Of a stretch of 64,000 nt of DNA, positions 54,000-63,331 are shown in pieces. The position numbers and the translations under genes were made by a program. Each line of letters opens with the position of its first letter. The stretch's first letter is position 1. Origin of the DNA: CAVYUC01 sp963783085 (GTDB lineage Bacteria; Bacteroidota; Bacteroidia; Bacteroidales; Prolixibacteraceae); NCBI GenBank assembly GCA_963783085.1, contig CAWAMJ010000013.1, positions 26,715 through 90,714 on the forward strand, read 5' to 3'. Under the pieces are notes generated by a model. The model did not search any database. It had not been told where the DNA came from and worked only from the letters and a program-made list of their open reading frames with translations.

Positions 54000-54168
54000 T
54001 TCAGAGTTCAAAGTTCAAAGTTTCAAAGTTCAGAGTTCAAAGTTCAGAGTTCAAAGTTCAGAGTTCAGAGTTCAGAGTTCAGAGTTCAGAGTTCAAAGTT
54101 CAGAGTTCAGAGTTCAAAGTTCAGAGTTCAGAGTTCAGAGTTTAAAGTTTAAAGTTTAAAGTTTAAAG
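54000..54168. repeat. Heptamer tandem repeat array at the lpxB 3' end
   Basis: Twenty-four consecutive units, 23 of 7 bases and one of 8, alternate TTCAGAG and TTCAAAG and end in four TTTAAAG units next to lpxB. It fills the 157-base gap between lpxB and the gldFG gene. It overlaps the last codons and stop of lpxB (54149-54151). Confidence 0.95.
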
Positions 54169-55306
54169 GCTGTTGTGTTGCCTCCAGCAATTTCACCATT
54201 TTTTGCGCTGCACGGCGGGAACTCCCGGAGTTTCCCATCATCGCTTTTAAACGTGCATAATCATCGAATATTTTTCCGCGGTATGAATTGTCGAACAGCA
54301 GTTTTTGCATTTCTTTTTTTACATTTTTAAAAGTCATTTTCATCTGAATAAACTCCCGCACAATTTCCCGGTTCATAATAATATTTGGCAACGAAACACC
54401 AGCCATGTCGAAAACGAAATTACGCAAGATTACATCTACCAACCAGCCGCCTTCCACTTTGTAAATAACCGTTTGCGGAACATTAAACAGCGCCGTTTCC
54501 AGCGCGGCCGTACCTGATGAAACCAGCGCCGTGTGGGCATTGTTCAGCAAATCGTAGGTTTGATTGTAAATCAGTTTCACCCCCGAACCTTTTAAGAATT
54601 TCTGATAAAGTTCATTATCGATGCTTTTTATGCCGGCCACTACAAACTGAAAACCGGTAAATTGCTTTGCCACTTTCACCATTATCGGCAACATGCGTTT
54701 GATCTCCTGAACACGGCTCCCGGCAAGCAAAGCCACCACAGGCCTTTCATCCAGGTCATTTTTTTGCAGAAATTCCGTTTTTGAGAGGGTTTCTTTTTTG
54801 AATTGTTCGATAGAATCCATCAGCGGATTTCCCACATAATGAACTTCAAACCGGTGTTTTTTATAAAACGCTGTTTCAAAAGGAAAAATCGTAAACATTT
54901 CGTCGACAAACTGCCGTATTTTTTTTACACGATACTCTTTCCAGGCCCACACTTTTGGCGAAATGTAGTAAAAAACCCGGACGTTATGTTTTTTCGCAAA
55001 TTCGGCAATTCGAAGGTTAAATCCCGGATAATCAATCAGAATCAAAACATCTGGTTGGAACCCGAGCAAATCTTTTTTACAGAATTCCATATTGCGACTG
55101 ATGGTTTTCAGGTTCAGCAAAACGTTTACGATACCCATGAATGCCATTTCGCGGTAGTGCTTAATCAGTTCGCCACCAACCGCCTGCATTAAGTCGCCGC
55201 CAAAAAAACGAAATTGCGCAGAAGAATCGGCAATTTTTAATTCCTTCATCAGATTTGAACCATGTAAATCGCCCGAAGCTTCGCCGGCAATGAGATAGTA
55301 TTTCAT
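54149..55306 (-). CDS. lpxB: Lipid-A-disaccharide synthase
   Basis: LpxB joins UDP-diacylglucosamine and lipid X to form the lipid A disaccharide. It is a GT-B glycosyltransferase with the opening YLIAGEASGDLHGSNLM, the acceptor-domain RFFGGDLMQAVGGEL, PDVLILIDYPGFNLRIAEFAKK, YYISPKVWAWKEYRVKKI and the nucleotide-binding VALLAGSRVQEIKRMLP and ALVSSGTAALETALFNVP. Length of 385 residues is normal. The last five residues (LNFKL) and stop codon are encoded by the heptamer array, so the native end was probably near EATQQP. It follows surE and a small membrane protein in a tight operon. Confidence 0.95.
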   Translation of the reverse strand: MKYYLIAGEASGDLHGSNLMKELKIADSSAQFRFFGGDLMQAVGGELIKHYREMAFMGIVNVLLNLKTISRNMEFCKKDLLGFQPDVLILIDYPGFNLRIAEFAKKHNVRVFYYISPKVWAWKEYRVKKIRQFVDEMFTIFPFETAFYKKHRFEVHYVGNPLMDSIEQFKKETLSKTEFLQKNDLDERPVVALLAGSRVQEIKRMLPIMVKVAKQFTGFQFVVAGIKSIDNELYQKFLKGSGVKLIYNQTYDLLNNAHTALVSSGTAALETALFNVPQTVIYKVEGGWLVDVILRNFVFDMAGVSLPNIIMNREIVREFIQMKMTFKNVKKEMQKLLFDNSYRGKIFDDYARLKAMMGNSGSSRRAAQKMVKLLEATQQPLNFKL

Positions 55307-55609
55307 TTAAAATGCTTTTGAAATCAAAACCGCCAGTGCATAAACGATGGTTGCGCCGAGCACGCCGCGGGCAGCCTGTTCGTACTTAATCTTCAGAAAT
55401 CCGGTAAAAATGAGCAGGTTGGCAAAAATGCAAAGACTAACCAATTTTATCAGCGCCTGCAATCGCCACAAACCACCGACATATTCTGAGAAAGGAACAT
55501 CGCTTTCACCAAAAACATACACCAACAAAAAAACAACAAGCGGGAGTAGAAATCCGGCCAGAAAACCCATACCTGTTTTGTCGAATGTATTTCGCTTTTT
55601 TCGCTGCAT
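55307..55609 (-). CDS. Small three-span membrane protein in the surE-lpxB operon
   Basis: A 100-residue protein with hydrophobic segments at about residues 14-33, 50-68 and 82-98 and a basic N-terminus (MQRKKRNTFDK). It is not recognised beyond being a conserved-looking small membrane protein. Its start overlaps the surE stop by one base and its stop abuts the lpxB start, so all three are translationally coupled. Tight coupling to lpxB suggests an envelope or lipid A role, but that is inference only. Confidence 0.65.
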   Translation of the reverse strand: MQRKKRNTFDKTGMGFLAGFLLPLVVFLLVYVFGESDVPFSEYVGGLWRLQALIKLVSLCIFANLLIFTGFLKIKYEQAARGVLGATIVYALAVLISKAF

Positions 55610-56370
55610 CAGAACGTCCAGTTTTTCAGATCCTCAAGGGTTTTGTAACAAGTCATGTCGATGGAAACGGGCACAACCGATGCATAATTTTCTTTCAGCG
55701 CATGGATATCGGTTTCCACGGAATCTTCCTCGAAATTCTGGAAATAACCAGACAGCCAGTGGTATTCCCTTCCGTGCGGATCAACGCGGCGCTCAAATTC
55801 CTCTACCCATTTTCCGCTGGTTTGGCGGCATACTTTTATCCCTTTTGGTTTCCCCTTCGGAATATTTACATTCAGACAGGTGTAAAGCGGCAAACCATAT
55901 TCCAGCACACTTTGAAAAACTTTGGCAACCACAATTTTCGCTTTTGAAAAATCGGCGTCGGCAGCGAAATCGTCCAACGAAAATCCCAGCGAGGGAACAC
56001 CGTGCAAACTGCCTTCAATGGCCGCGCCCATTGTTCCGCTGTAAATTACGCTAATCGAAGAATTGGCGCCGTGGTTAATTCCCGAAACCACAAAGTCCGG
56101 CTTTTTTTCGAACAGGTTGTTAAAACTGAGTTTCACACTGTCCACCGGTGTGCCGTTGCTTTTGTATGTGGGCACTCCCATAATTTTCTCCACCGGCACT
56201 GCCCTCAGCGGATGATCTACCGTTATGGAACATGCTTTACCCGACATTGAAGTTTCGGAAGAAATGGCCGCCACTTCGCCAAAATGATTCATCACCTCCA
56301 CCAATTCACGTAAACCTTTCGCATGAATTCCATCGTCGTTGGTAACTAATATCAATGGTTTTTCTGACAT
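55609..56370 (-). CDS. surE: 5'/3'-nucleotidase SurE
   Basis: SurE dephosphorylates nucleoside monophosphates and short polyphosphates and supports stationary-phase survival. The metal site is in the opening LILVTNDDGIHAKGL (Asn11, Asp12, Asp13) with a further Ser/Asn in MSGKACSITVDHPL and the Asn-His pair SGINHGANSS. Length of 253 residues is typical. It heads a coupled operon with a small membrane protein and lpxB and has a good -7 box upstream. Confidence 0.94.
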   Translation of the reverse strand: MSEKPLILVTNDDGIHAKGLRELVEVMNHFGEVAAISSETSMSGKACSITVDHPLRAVPVEKIMGVPTYKSNGTPVDSVKLSFNNLFEKKPDFVVSGINHGANSSISVIYSGTMGAAIEGSLHGVPSLGFSLDDFAADADFSKAKIVVAKVFQSVLEYGLPLYTCLNVNIPKGKPKGIKVCRQTSGKWVEEFERRVDPHGREYHWLSGYFQNFEEDSVETDIHALKENYASVVPVSIDMTCYKTLEDLKNWTF

Positions 56371-56390
56371 AATTTTTAAGGAATTGGAGG

Positions 56391-56398
56391 CAAAGATA
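56391..56398 (-). promoter_or_regulatory. -7 box for the surE-lpxB operon
   Basis: On the minus strand this reads TATCTTTG, a full TAnnTTTG match, 21 bases upstream of surE. Confidence 0.55.
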
Positions 56399-56542
56399 AA
56401 TGAAATGAATGACGATTTAAAACCATTTAAAAATGATTAGGAATTTCTTTTAATAATTAAAGCGGTTTTTAAAACTGAATCATTATGAGGCTCAATTCCC
56501 GCTATTTTCCTAATTTTATTAATTAATCTAAGCCTTTATATC

Positions 56543-57667
56543 ATGAAATTTAAGGTATTTTTTTCATTGGTTGTTTTTGCAACATCATCTTATGCACAAT
56601 TCCCGGATTTTGAGTTTCATAAAATTGGCGAGTATGGAATGCGCACAGGTCAAACTGCCCTGGTAGATTTGGACGAAGACGGCGACCTCGACTGGATTTT
56701 CGGGGAACGTGGAAAAATGTCGTGGTTTGAATATCAAACTGCAGATGAATGGGTTTATCATCTTCTGGGAGAAGGCGCCACGACTGACGTGGGTGGTTGT
56801 CCGATCGACGTTAACCGCAACGGAAAAACCGATTTTATGGTGGGAACCGGGTGGTACGAAAATACGGGTTCGCCCAAAACGGGAAAGTTTCCGTTTCACA
56901 ATAAATTTACCATTTCCTGCCACGATAATTTAGCGGCTGATGTAGATGGGGATGGCGATACTGATGTGATTGCGAATAGTAACGATCCGGCAAATCCACA
57001 CCTCATCTGGTACAATATTCCTGTAAATCCGGAAGCACAATGGGAGTTTGTCATCATTGGCAACGGAATTCACGGCGGAGTGGATCCAAAAGGCGCAGGA
57101 GATTTGGATGGCGACGGTGACATTGACATTGTCCGTGGCGATGTTTGGTTCGAAAATTCCAACGGTTCCGGTTTTTCATGGGCCGAACATCCAATAGTTC
57201 CCGAAGGAGGTTCACGCGCCGGAAAATATGGACTGGCATTAAAAGCCTGGGTGACAGATATCGATAAAGATGGTGACAACGACATTGTTGAATCGGAATG
57301 CGACACCGCAGATACGCGTGTTTTCTGGTGGGAAAACAAACGGGACGGCAAAAAATGGAAATTTCATTTGATTTCGGAAAACATGACACAGCAGGATTTT
57401 CACTCGCTGGCAGTGGCCGATTTCGATAACGATGGCGATGAAGATGTTTTCAGCGGTGGCGGCCCCATGAGCAGCGAACCTCACCAGTGGTTTATTTGGG
57501 AAAATTTGTCGGGGGATGCCAAAAATTGGAAAAAGCACCTGATTCTGGAGGGCTATCGTTGTCATGAAGCAAAAGCTGCCGATGTTGACGGCGACGGGGA
57601 TATAGATATTTGTTCAAAACCATGGAATGGAAATGTACATGTTTATCTCGAAAATAAACTGAAGTAG
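56543..57667 (+). CDS. FG-GAP/VCBS repeat beta-propeller protein, exported
   Basis: After a signal peptide (residues 1-18, cleavage after SYAQ) come seven calcium-binding D-x-D-x-D-G-D-x-D-type loops: DLDEDGDLD, DVNRNGKTD, DVDGDGDTD, DLDGDGDID, DIDKDGDND, DFDNDGDED and DVDGDGDID. This repeat count fits a seven-bladed integrin-like propeller with one metal site per blade. Aromatic W-x-N/E-N motifs recur between loops. No type IX C-terminal sorting domain is visible, so it is probably periplasmic. The ligand is unknown. It stands alone on its strand. Confidence 0.85.
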   Translation: MKFKVFFSLVVFATSSYAQFPDFEFHKIGEYGMRTGQTALVDLDEDGDLDWIFGERGKMSWFEYQTADEWVYHLLGEGATTDVGGCPIDVNRNGKTDFMVGTGWYENTGSPKTGKFPFHNKFTISCHDNLAADVDGDGDTDVIANSNDPANPHLIWYNIPVNPEAQWEFVIIGNGIHGGVDPKGAGDLDGDGDIDIVRGDVWFENSNGSGFSWAEHPIVPEGGSRAGKYGLALKAWVTDIDKDGDNDIVESECDTADTRVFWWENKRDGKKWKFHLISENMTQQDFHSLAVADFDNDGDEDVFSGGGPMSSEPHQWFIWENLSGDAKNWKKHLILEGYRCHEAKAADVDGDGDIDICSKPWNGNVHVYLENKLK

Positions 57668-57796
57668 AATACGAAAACTGAAAAATCCCGAAGCATAAAA
57701 TCCGGAAACAAACTATGCTGTTTTTATTCCGGATTCAGCACAGCTAAAAAATAATGAAAAACATATTGGCAATGGGAAAAACGGCAAAAGAAAACG

Positions 57797-59104
57797 TCAG
57801 GGGACTTCAGTTTTGGAAGGTTCATTTTTAGATTTTCCTGCCGGACGTATGATTAGCCGGAGCGATTGGTCGTAAGTCATGTAATTCCACAGCCAGTTTA
57901 TGAAAATAACGAGCCTGTTTTTCACTCCCACAATCGACATCAGATGCACAAACATCCAGGTCAACCAGGCCGGAAACCCACTGAAATGCAATCGCCGTAA
58001 ATCTACCACAGCTCTGTTCCGGCCAACCGTGGCCATCGAACCTTTGTCCTTGTATTCAAAAGATTGCATTGCTTTGTTTTTCTTGAGCTTTACCAGGTTA
58101 TCGGCCAGGATTGAAGCCTGTTGCAATGCTACCTGGGCTACTTGCGGATGTCCATTTGGATACACTTCGGTTTCCATGAATGCAATATCGCCAATGGCAA
58201 AAATATCCGGCATACCCTCCATCTGGTTATACCGGTTCACTTTTATGCGGTTTCCACGCACCACCAGACCGGGTTCGATTCCCGAGGGCATTTGCCCTTT
58301 TACACCTGCTGCCCAAATCAAGGTACGTGTGTTAAAATTCTGGCGGTCTTTTAATTCAACTTCCCTGCCATCGTAGCCAACAACCTTGTGGTTTAACTTT
58401 ACCATCACTCCCAGTTGTTCCAGGTATTTCGCGGCTTTTTTACCCGATTTCTCACTCATTCCGTGCAGCAAATGATCGCCGGCTTCCACCAGTGTGATAT
58501 TCATGTAATTAAAATCGAGCTCCGGATAATCCTTCGGCAAAACAAACTTTCTCATTTCAGCCAGTGCACCGCAAACTTCAACTCCGGTAGGTCCGCCGCC
58601 CACTACAACCACATTCAGCAACCGTTTTACTTCTTCAATGTCTCGTATGGTAACCGCTTTTTCAAAATTTTCGAGTAGCCGGTTACGCAGGAACAATGCC
58701 TCGGGCACCGATTTCATCGGGATGCTGTTTTGTTCAAAACTTTCCAGCCCAAAAAAATTGGTTGTGGCCCCGGTCGCAATTACCAAATAATCATACCAAA
58801 CCGTTCCGAGCGTGGTATGCAGCATTTTTTTATCGGGAAATACCTTTTCAACCTCTGCAATCCGGATGTAAACATTTTTCACTTTTTGAAACGCTTTTCG
58901 AAGCGGAAATGAAATGGAGCTTGGTTCGAGTCCCGATGTTGCCACCTGATAAAATAAAGGTTGAAACTGGTGGTAATTATACCGATCGATAAGTACAATC
59001 TGAAAACCTTTTTTGTACAATTTTCTGGCGAGCCGCAATCCTGCAAATCCGGCACCAATAATTACAACTCTGGGTTGCCCGGTTTCGGGAATATTAACTG
59101 GCAT
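57797..59104 (-). CDS. Type II NADH:quinone oxidoreductase-like FAD protein (NDH-2)
   Basis: Two Rossmann dinucleotide motifs are seen: the FAD site VVIIGAGFAGLRLARKL near residues 12-28 and the NAD(P) site VVVVGGGPTGVEVCGAL near 163-179. The FAD-binding GDIAFME motif and a C-terminal membrane-association region (PAWLTWMFVHLMSIVGVKNRLVIFINWLW) match NDH-2. NDH-2 passes electrons from NADH to menaquinone without pumping protons, consistent with the futalosine menaquinone genes in the window. Length of 435 residues fits. Confidence 0.92.
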   Translation of the reverse strand: MPVNIPETGQPRVVIIGAGFAGLRLARKLYKKGFQIVLIDRYNYHQFQPLFYQVATSGLEPSSISFPLRKAFQKVKNVYIRIAEVEKVFPDKKMLHTTLGTVWYDYLVIATGATTNFFGLESFEQNSIPMKSVPEALFLRNRLLENFEKAVTIRDIEEVKRLLNVVVVGGGPTGVEVCGALAEMRKFVLPKDYPELDFNYMNITLVEAGDHLLHGMSEKSGKKAAKYLEQLGVMVKLNHKVVGYDGREVELKDRQNFNTRTLIWAAGVKGQMPSGIEPGLVVRGNRIKVNRYNQMEGMPDIFAIGDIAFMETEVYPNGHPQVAQVALQQASILADNLVKLKKNKAMQSFEYKDKGSMATVGRNRAVVDLRRLHFSGFPAWLTWMFVHLMSIVGVKNRLVIFINWLWNYMTYDQSLRLIIRPAGKSKNEPSKTEVP

Positions 59105-59419
59105 AATGTTTCATTGTTTTAGAGACCGAACAAAGCTGGAAAGGGAAAGTTTGACTATCCCGGATTTTCTGTTCATCTCTTATCATAATCCCTGGCAAAA
59201 TATGCCGGACAGCCTGGATTTGTTTACAACTGATTTTATGGAACAAAGGAATCAACCGGATAATCAGGAACGAGAATCACTTGATTGATGGAATACCTTA
59301 AAAATCTGAAAATAAAATGATATTCAAAATGACTCAAAATGAATTAATACGGGATAATAATTCAGCTTCAAAAAAGTATCCGCATTTTTTGTATTTTTGA
59401 GTGTGATTATATTCAGTGT
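59105..59419. other. Intergenic region upstream of the PIN toxin gene
   Basis: This 315-base gap holds no recognised gene. A + strand frame ending at 59288 includes ATG at 59201 and would give about 28 residues (FMEQRNQPDNQERESLD at the end). It is not recognised and is left unannotated. A -7 box (59392-59399) precedes the toxin gene. Confidence 0.4.
59392..59399 (+). promoter_or_regulatory. -7 box for the PIN toxin-antitoxin pair
   Basis: TATTTTTG matches TAnnTTTG and lies 20 bases before the toxin ATG. Confidence 0.5.
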
Positions 59420-59872
59420 ATGAAACAAAGGATTTACATTGATACGTCGGTAATAGGTGGTTGTTTTGATGAAGAATTTTTGGAATGGTCAAATAAATTA
59501 TATGATGAAATTACTTCAGGGCAAAAAATGGCTATTATTTCTGATATTACCTACAGAGAGATTGAATTGGCTCCTGTATTCGTTCAGGAGAAATTATTCT
59601 CGATTCCAAATCAATGTTTGGAGAATATTTTAACAACCGAGGAAGTTGAATTTCTTGCTTCAAATTATGTAAAAGCTGGAGCAGTAAGTCAAAAATTTTA
59701 TGAAGATGCATTACATATTGCAAATGCCACTGTTCAAAAAGCAGATATTCTTGTGAGTTGGAATTTTAAGCATATTGTTAATATAGAAAGAATTAGAAAA
59801 TACAATGCTGTTAATTTGATGCTAGGTTATAGCACTATTGAAATTCGGACGCCTCGTGAAATAATAAAATAA
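59420..59872 (+). CDS. PIN-domain protein, VapC-like toxin
   Basis: A 150-residue PIN-domain nuclease. The acidic active-site residues appear as Asp8 (YIDTSV), Glu47 (TYREIEL), Asp96 (YEDALHIA) and Asp109 with the following N-F-K-H (ADILVSWNFKH). PIN toxins cut RNA and are held by a small antitoxin. A 52-residue partner begins one base after its stop codon, the reverse of the usual vapBC order. The pair lies between NDH-2 and an ABC permease gene and looks like an accessory insertion. Confidence 0.85.
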   Translation: MKQRIYIDTSVIGGCFDEEFLEWSNKLYDEITSGQKMAIISDITYREIELAPVFVQEKLFSIPNQCLENILTTEEVEFLASNYVKAGAVSQKFYEDALHIANATVQKADILVSWNFKHIVNIERIRKYNAVNLMLGYSTIEIRTPREIIK

Positions 59873-59873
59873 A

Positions 59874-60032
59874 ATGAAGATGAATAAAAATAAAAAATTC
59901 GACGCTGTTAAAATGATGCGCGACATAAGAAACAAATTACATCAGGAGTATGTAAAAGATCCGGAAAAAAGGCAAAAAGATCTGGAAAAAGTGCGACAAA
60001 AGTATATGAACATTGAACCCAATAAAGGATAA
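59874..60032 (+). CDS. Small antitoxin-like partner of the PIN protein
   Basis: A 52-residue, highly charged protein: MKMNKNKKFDAVKMMRDI, then RNKLHQEYVKDPEKRQKDLE. The FDAVKMMR-x-IR-x-KL pattern is typical of small antitoxins next to PIN toxins in Bacteroidota. It begins one base after the toxin stop and shares its operon. It is shorter than most automatic gene-length cut-offs and could be missed. Neutralisation of the toxin is inferred from pairing. Confidence 0.7.
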   Translation: MKMNKNKKFDAVKMMRDIRNKLHQEYVKDPEKRQKDLEKVRQKYMNIEPNKG

Positions 60033-60042
60033 TTATCTTTCA

Positions 60043-63000
60043 TTACTCTACCCTCAACCCCGTTACTAGCGTTTTCTTTTGCAGTGAGAACCAGGTCAAC
60101 CCAAAAATCCAAAGGAAACCATTTACTAAAATCAAAGCTACTACAATAGCAACGGTGCTAAACGAAACATCGGTATTATTGGAAAGTAGTGCGGGTAATG
60201 TTGCAACCACCGCAGCAAAAAAGCCAATGAGCACGCCGGCAAACAACAGGATTAAGTATTCCGTGGTAATCATCCGGAACAGCGGCTTATTATTGAAACC
60301 AATGGCCTGCATTACGGCAATTTCGCGGCGACGTTCCAAAAGTGTTCGCGCCAGAATTACCGCCAGACCAATGGTTCCGAGGATGAGCCCCAACGCACCG
60401 AGCGCAAGGAATATGGAAAGGTACGTATTGGTAACTGAATAAAACTGAACCAATCGTTTGGCAGTGGATTCCATTTGCCAGCCGTAATCGCGAAATACCG
60501 ACTGCAACTCGTCGCCAATTTTTTGGGCATTTTCCGGTTTTCCGTCAATCAGGAAAATTTGTGAACCACTGCTGGAAGGATAATTTTTCAGAAAGTTTTT
60601 ATTGGAAATAATTACGTAACCCTGGAAAATAGATGGTGTGGTTCCGGCAATCAGTTTCAAACGTAATGTATCGCCCAACTCATTCTGATACATTAAAACA
60701 TCCCCTTCTTTCTTCCCCAATCCCCACTGAATAACGGTTTGGTCGGCAATGGCCGGAATGGTTCCATCGTCGTAAGTTTGGTCAAGCGCCAGCCAGGGAT
60801 CAGTATCGCCCAGACCTTTCATTTTTGCAGCAAACGAAAAGCGACCTTTCAGCATCTGCGGGTCAACACCTAAAATAGCCGGTTGAGAAGTCCGGTTCAG
60901 GTTTAAACAACTTGCATCGTCGCCTTCCACTTTTCGGAACTGAACCGCAGTAAAATCCTCGTAAATTCCCTCTTCTGCACGTTTTTCCTCGTCATTTAAA
61001 TTATACAAAACAGGCATGGTAGTTTCCGCGAAATACATAAACCCGCCTGTTCCGCTGGATTTATCCTGCGCATTCGCAAACAAATCGAGTTTATTGGAGC
61101 CGGTTGAAACGACAATAAAAGTTCCGAGGGCAAACAAAATGACCACCGTGAGCGACCTTCCTTTGTTTCGGGCCAGGTTCATCTGTGCCATTCTTTGCAA
61201 TCCTATGGTATTCTGCCTTTTAGCTTCGGAACGAATAATTATTTTTCTAAACAACAATATTAATCCCAACAACAATAAGGTTCCGGAAATGAAAAACAAC
61301 GAAGTATCCATCTGTTTCGAAACAAAAACCTGCATCACAAAAATGGCAATGCCGCTGATTAATGACAATGAAAATAACATGTCAAAAATGAATTCCCATA
61401 ACCTTTTTCCAGCGGTAACAGTTTGCTTTTGCAGGTCGGCGGTTCGTTGTTTCTGGTAGCGCGAAACCGAAATATATATGGCCAGCAACGAAACAACAAT
61501 GCTGATAACAAATCCCATAACCAAGGTTGCCGGGTAAATACGAATGGTGAGTACGTCGGTGCGCACAATTTCGTACCAAAGAGTGTTCAAAATTCTAAAT
61601 ACCAGTGAAGTATATGCCACTGAAACCACCAGCCCGATTAAACTGCCAAACATGGCAACCGTTAATCCTTCCGAGAGAAATAAACGGCGTACTTGTTTTT
61701 GCCGGAATCCCAGTGCATCAAGCAAGCCTACCTGGGCAGAACGATTTTCCAGGTTCAACCGGAATAACAGCGAGGTAAGAACAATGGCAGCCACCAAAAG
61801 GAAAAAACTAAGCCCAATAAACAGCCCGCTGAAATCGGTACCGTTTTTTGCTGCCTGGATTCCTTTCTCACGAATGGGTTCCACTGACATTCCCAATTCG
61901 CCGGGATGTATATTTTCAGCAAAAACCCGTTTATATTTTTGAACATCAAACTTACCGGTCGGATAGCGGACTGCAGTGTAATTTCCAAACCGGTTCGACC
62001 ACATTGTCAATGCATCGTTCAGCGAAATGTACGCTTTGGGCGCCCCCCCCCAATTAGTCCAGTACGCCTCATCTTTATCGCGAATGGCATCGAGGTTAAT
62101 GGGAACGCCGGCTTCCCACTCGCGGCAGTGGCCGGCATCAGAAAGTCCGGGCAATTGAGGCATCCGGGTTGAATCAGCCCACCCGGGCGTCATCGGTACA
62201 ATTTTTTTCAACACAAAAGAATGCTGTGCATTAACCAACTCACGCAGCGGACCAATTATCCAGTATTTCAACTGAATGCTGTCTCCTGCTTTAACTCCCA
62301 AATCATCGGCTGCCCACTGGTTCAGAATAATTTCATTTTTACCGAGTGAAGAATCGTCCAGCGACGAGACAAACGAATACGGCGTATCTTTGTCGTTCAG
62401 GTAAATTCCATTAACAAAATAGGTAAGCATGGGTTTGGCACCGGGGAGTTTTTGCAGCGTTTCAGCCACCTTATTTTCGAGGAAAACCCGTTCGGTTGAA
62501 ATCTCGGTTTCATTGGTAGCCGGAATGTTTTTCTGAATCAATCCTGCATCTTCCGGAGTAAGGCAATCATCCACCACCTTTTCAATTTCGGCTGTCTTCA
62601 AATCGGTTGAAATCAAAATTTGGTTGGCCTTTCCTTTGAAATTCATCAAATCGTTGAGCTTATCAAGGGAAAGAAAAATATTGTAGGGAGCGGTTTGCGA
62701 GTTTTTTAAATTAAAACGTCCCAGACTCATCTTTTTGAACTACTTTTTTAACCAGCGCCCGCATGGAAACACTGGTTTCCTCTGCCGAAACAAACGGTGC
62801 ATTCATGGGAATAAGACTGGCCTTTTTTATGCGCACCAGCAAATTGTCACCTTCTTTTATTTGAAGTTGTTCGGCCAGATTGCGACTAATGGCGATTTCG
62901 TTGTCTTTTAGTTCACCATACAAAGGTGTTTTGGCAATCTTTTCAAAACTTTTATCCACTCCAATAATCTGCACTTTATTCACCCGGCGCTGTCCGCCGT

Positions 63001-63292
63001 CGGCTACGGCCATTCCCTGCAACAGCAAAACCGGTGCAGCCTTAATCTGCGAATTATCAGCTTCCATTTCTGACGCCATCTCCTGCCTGAAATACCGCTC
63101 AACCACTGATACAAGATGTGTGGTTTCTCCAAGCCGGTAGAAGGTTGCCTGCCCGAGGCTGTAACGCACCGAGTCGCCAATAATTAACGAACCTGTTAAC
63201 ACTGTGGCACTAATGGCAACTCCAAGTGCAACCAATAAATTCGCTTTAAAATAGTGAACAAAAGTTTTTAATATATATTGAATTTTTGTCAT
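60043..63292 (-). CDS. ABC transporter permease (FtsX/MacB family), frameshifted
   Basis: Two adjacent frames (62711-63292 and 60043-62730) are the N- and C-terminal parts of one large permease. The first has an N-terminal membrane segment (FKANLLVALGVAISATVLTGSLIIGDSVRYSLG) and part of a MacB-like periplasmic domain. The second has the rest of that domain and two FtsX-type membrane regions, ending QAIGFNNKPLFRMITTEYLILL and a last helix. Deleting one base in the CCC run at 62720-62722 joins D-E-S to G-R-F-N-L-K-N-S and gives about 1080 residues. With the adjacent LolD-type ATPase it would export lipoproteins, lipids or drugs. A sequence error is likely; a recent null mutation cannot be excluded. 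Confidence 0.85.
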
Positions 63293-63331
63293 AAGAACAG
63301 CTCCCTGGAACTCCCTTAAAGGGGAGAAATT

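Noticed and set aside
54000..54168. CRISPR array
   Set aside because: Units are 7 bases with no spacers; this is a simple tandem repeat.
57699..57735. Terminator after the FG-GAP propeller gene
   Set aside because: A 9-bp stem exists, but with a 19-base loop and no T-run, so it is not convincing.
59013..59288. Gene between NDH-2 and the PIN toxin
   Set aside because: Most of the frame is antisense to NDH-2. The remaining 28-codon tail has no recognised similarity or start signal.
62711..63292. Independent 193-residue protein upstream of the permease
   Set aside because: Its end and the next frame join perfectly after removing one base, so it is the N-terminus of the same permease.
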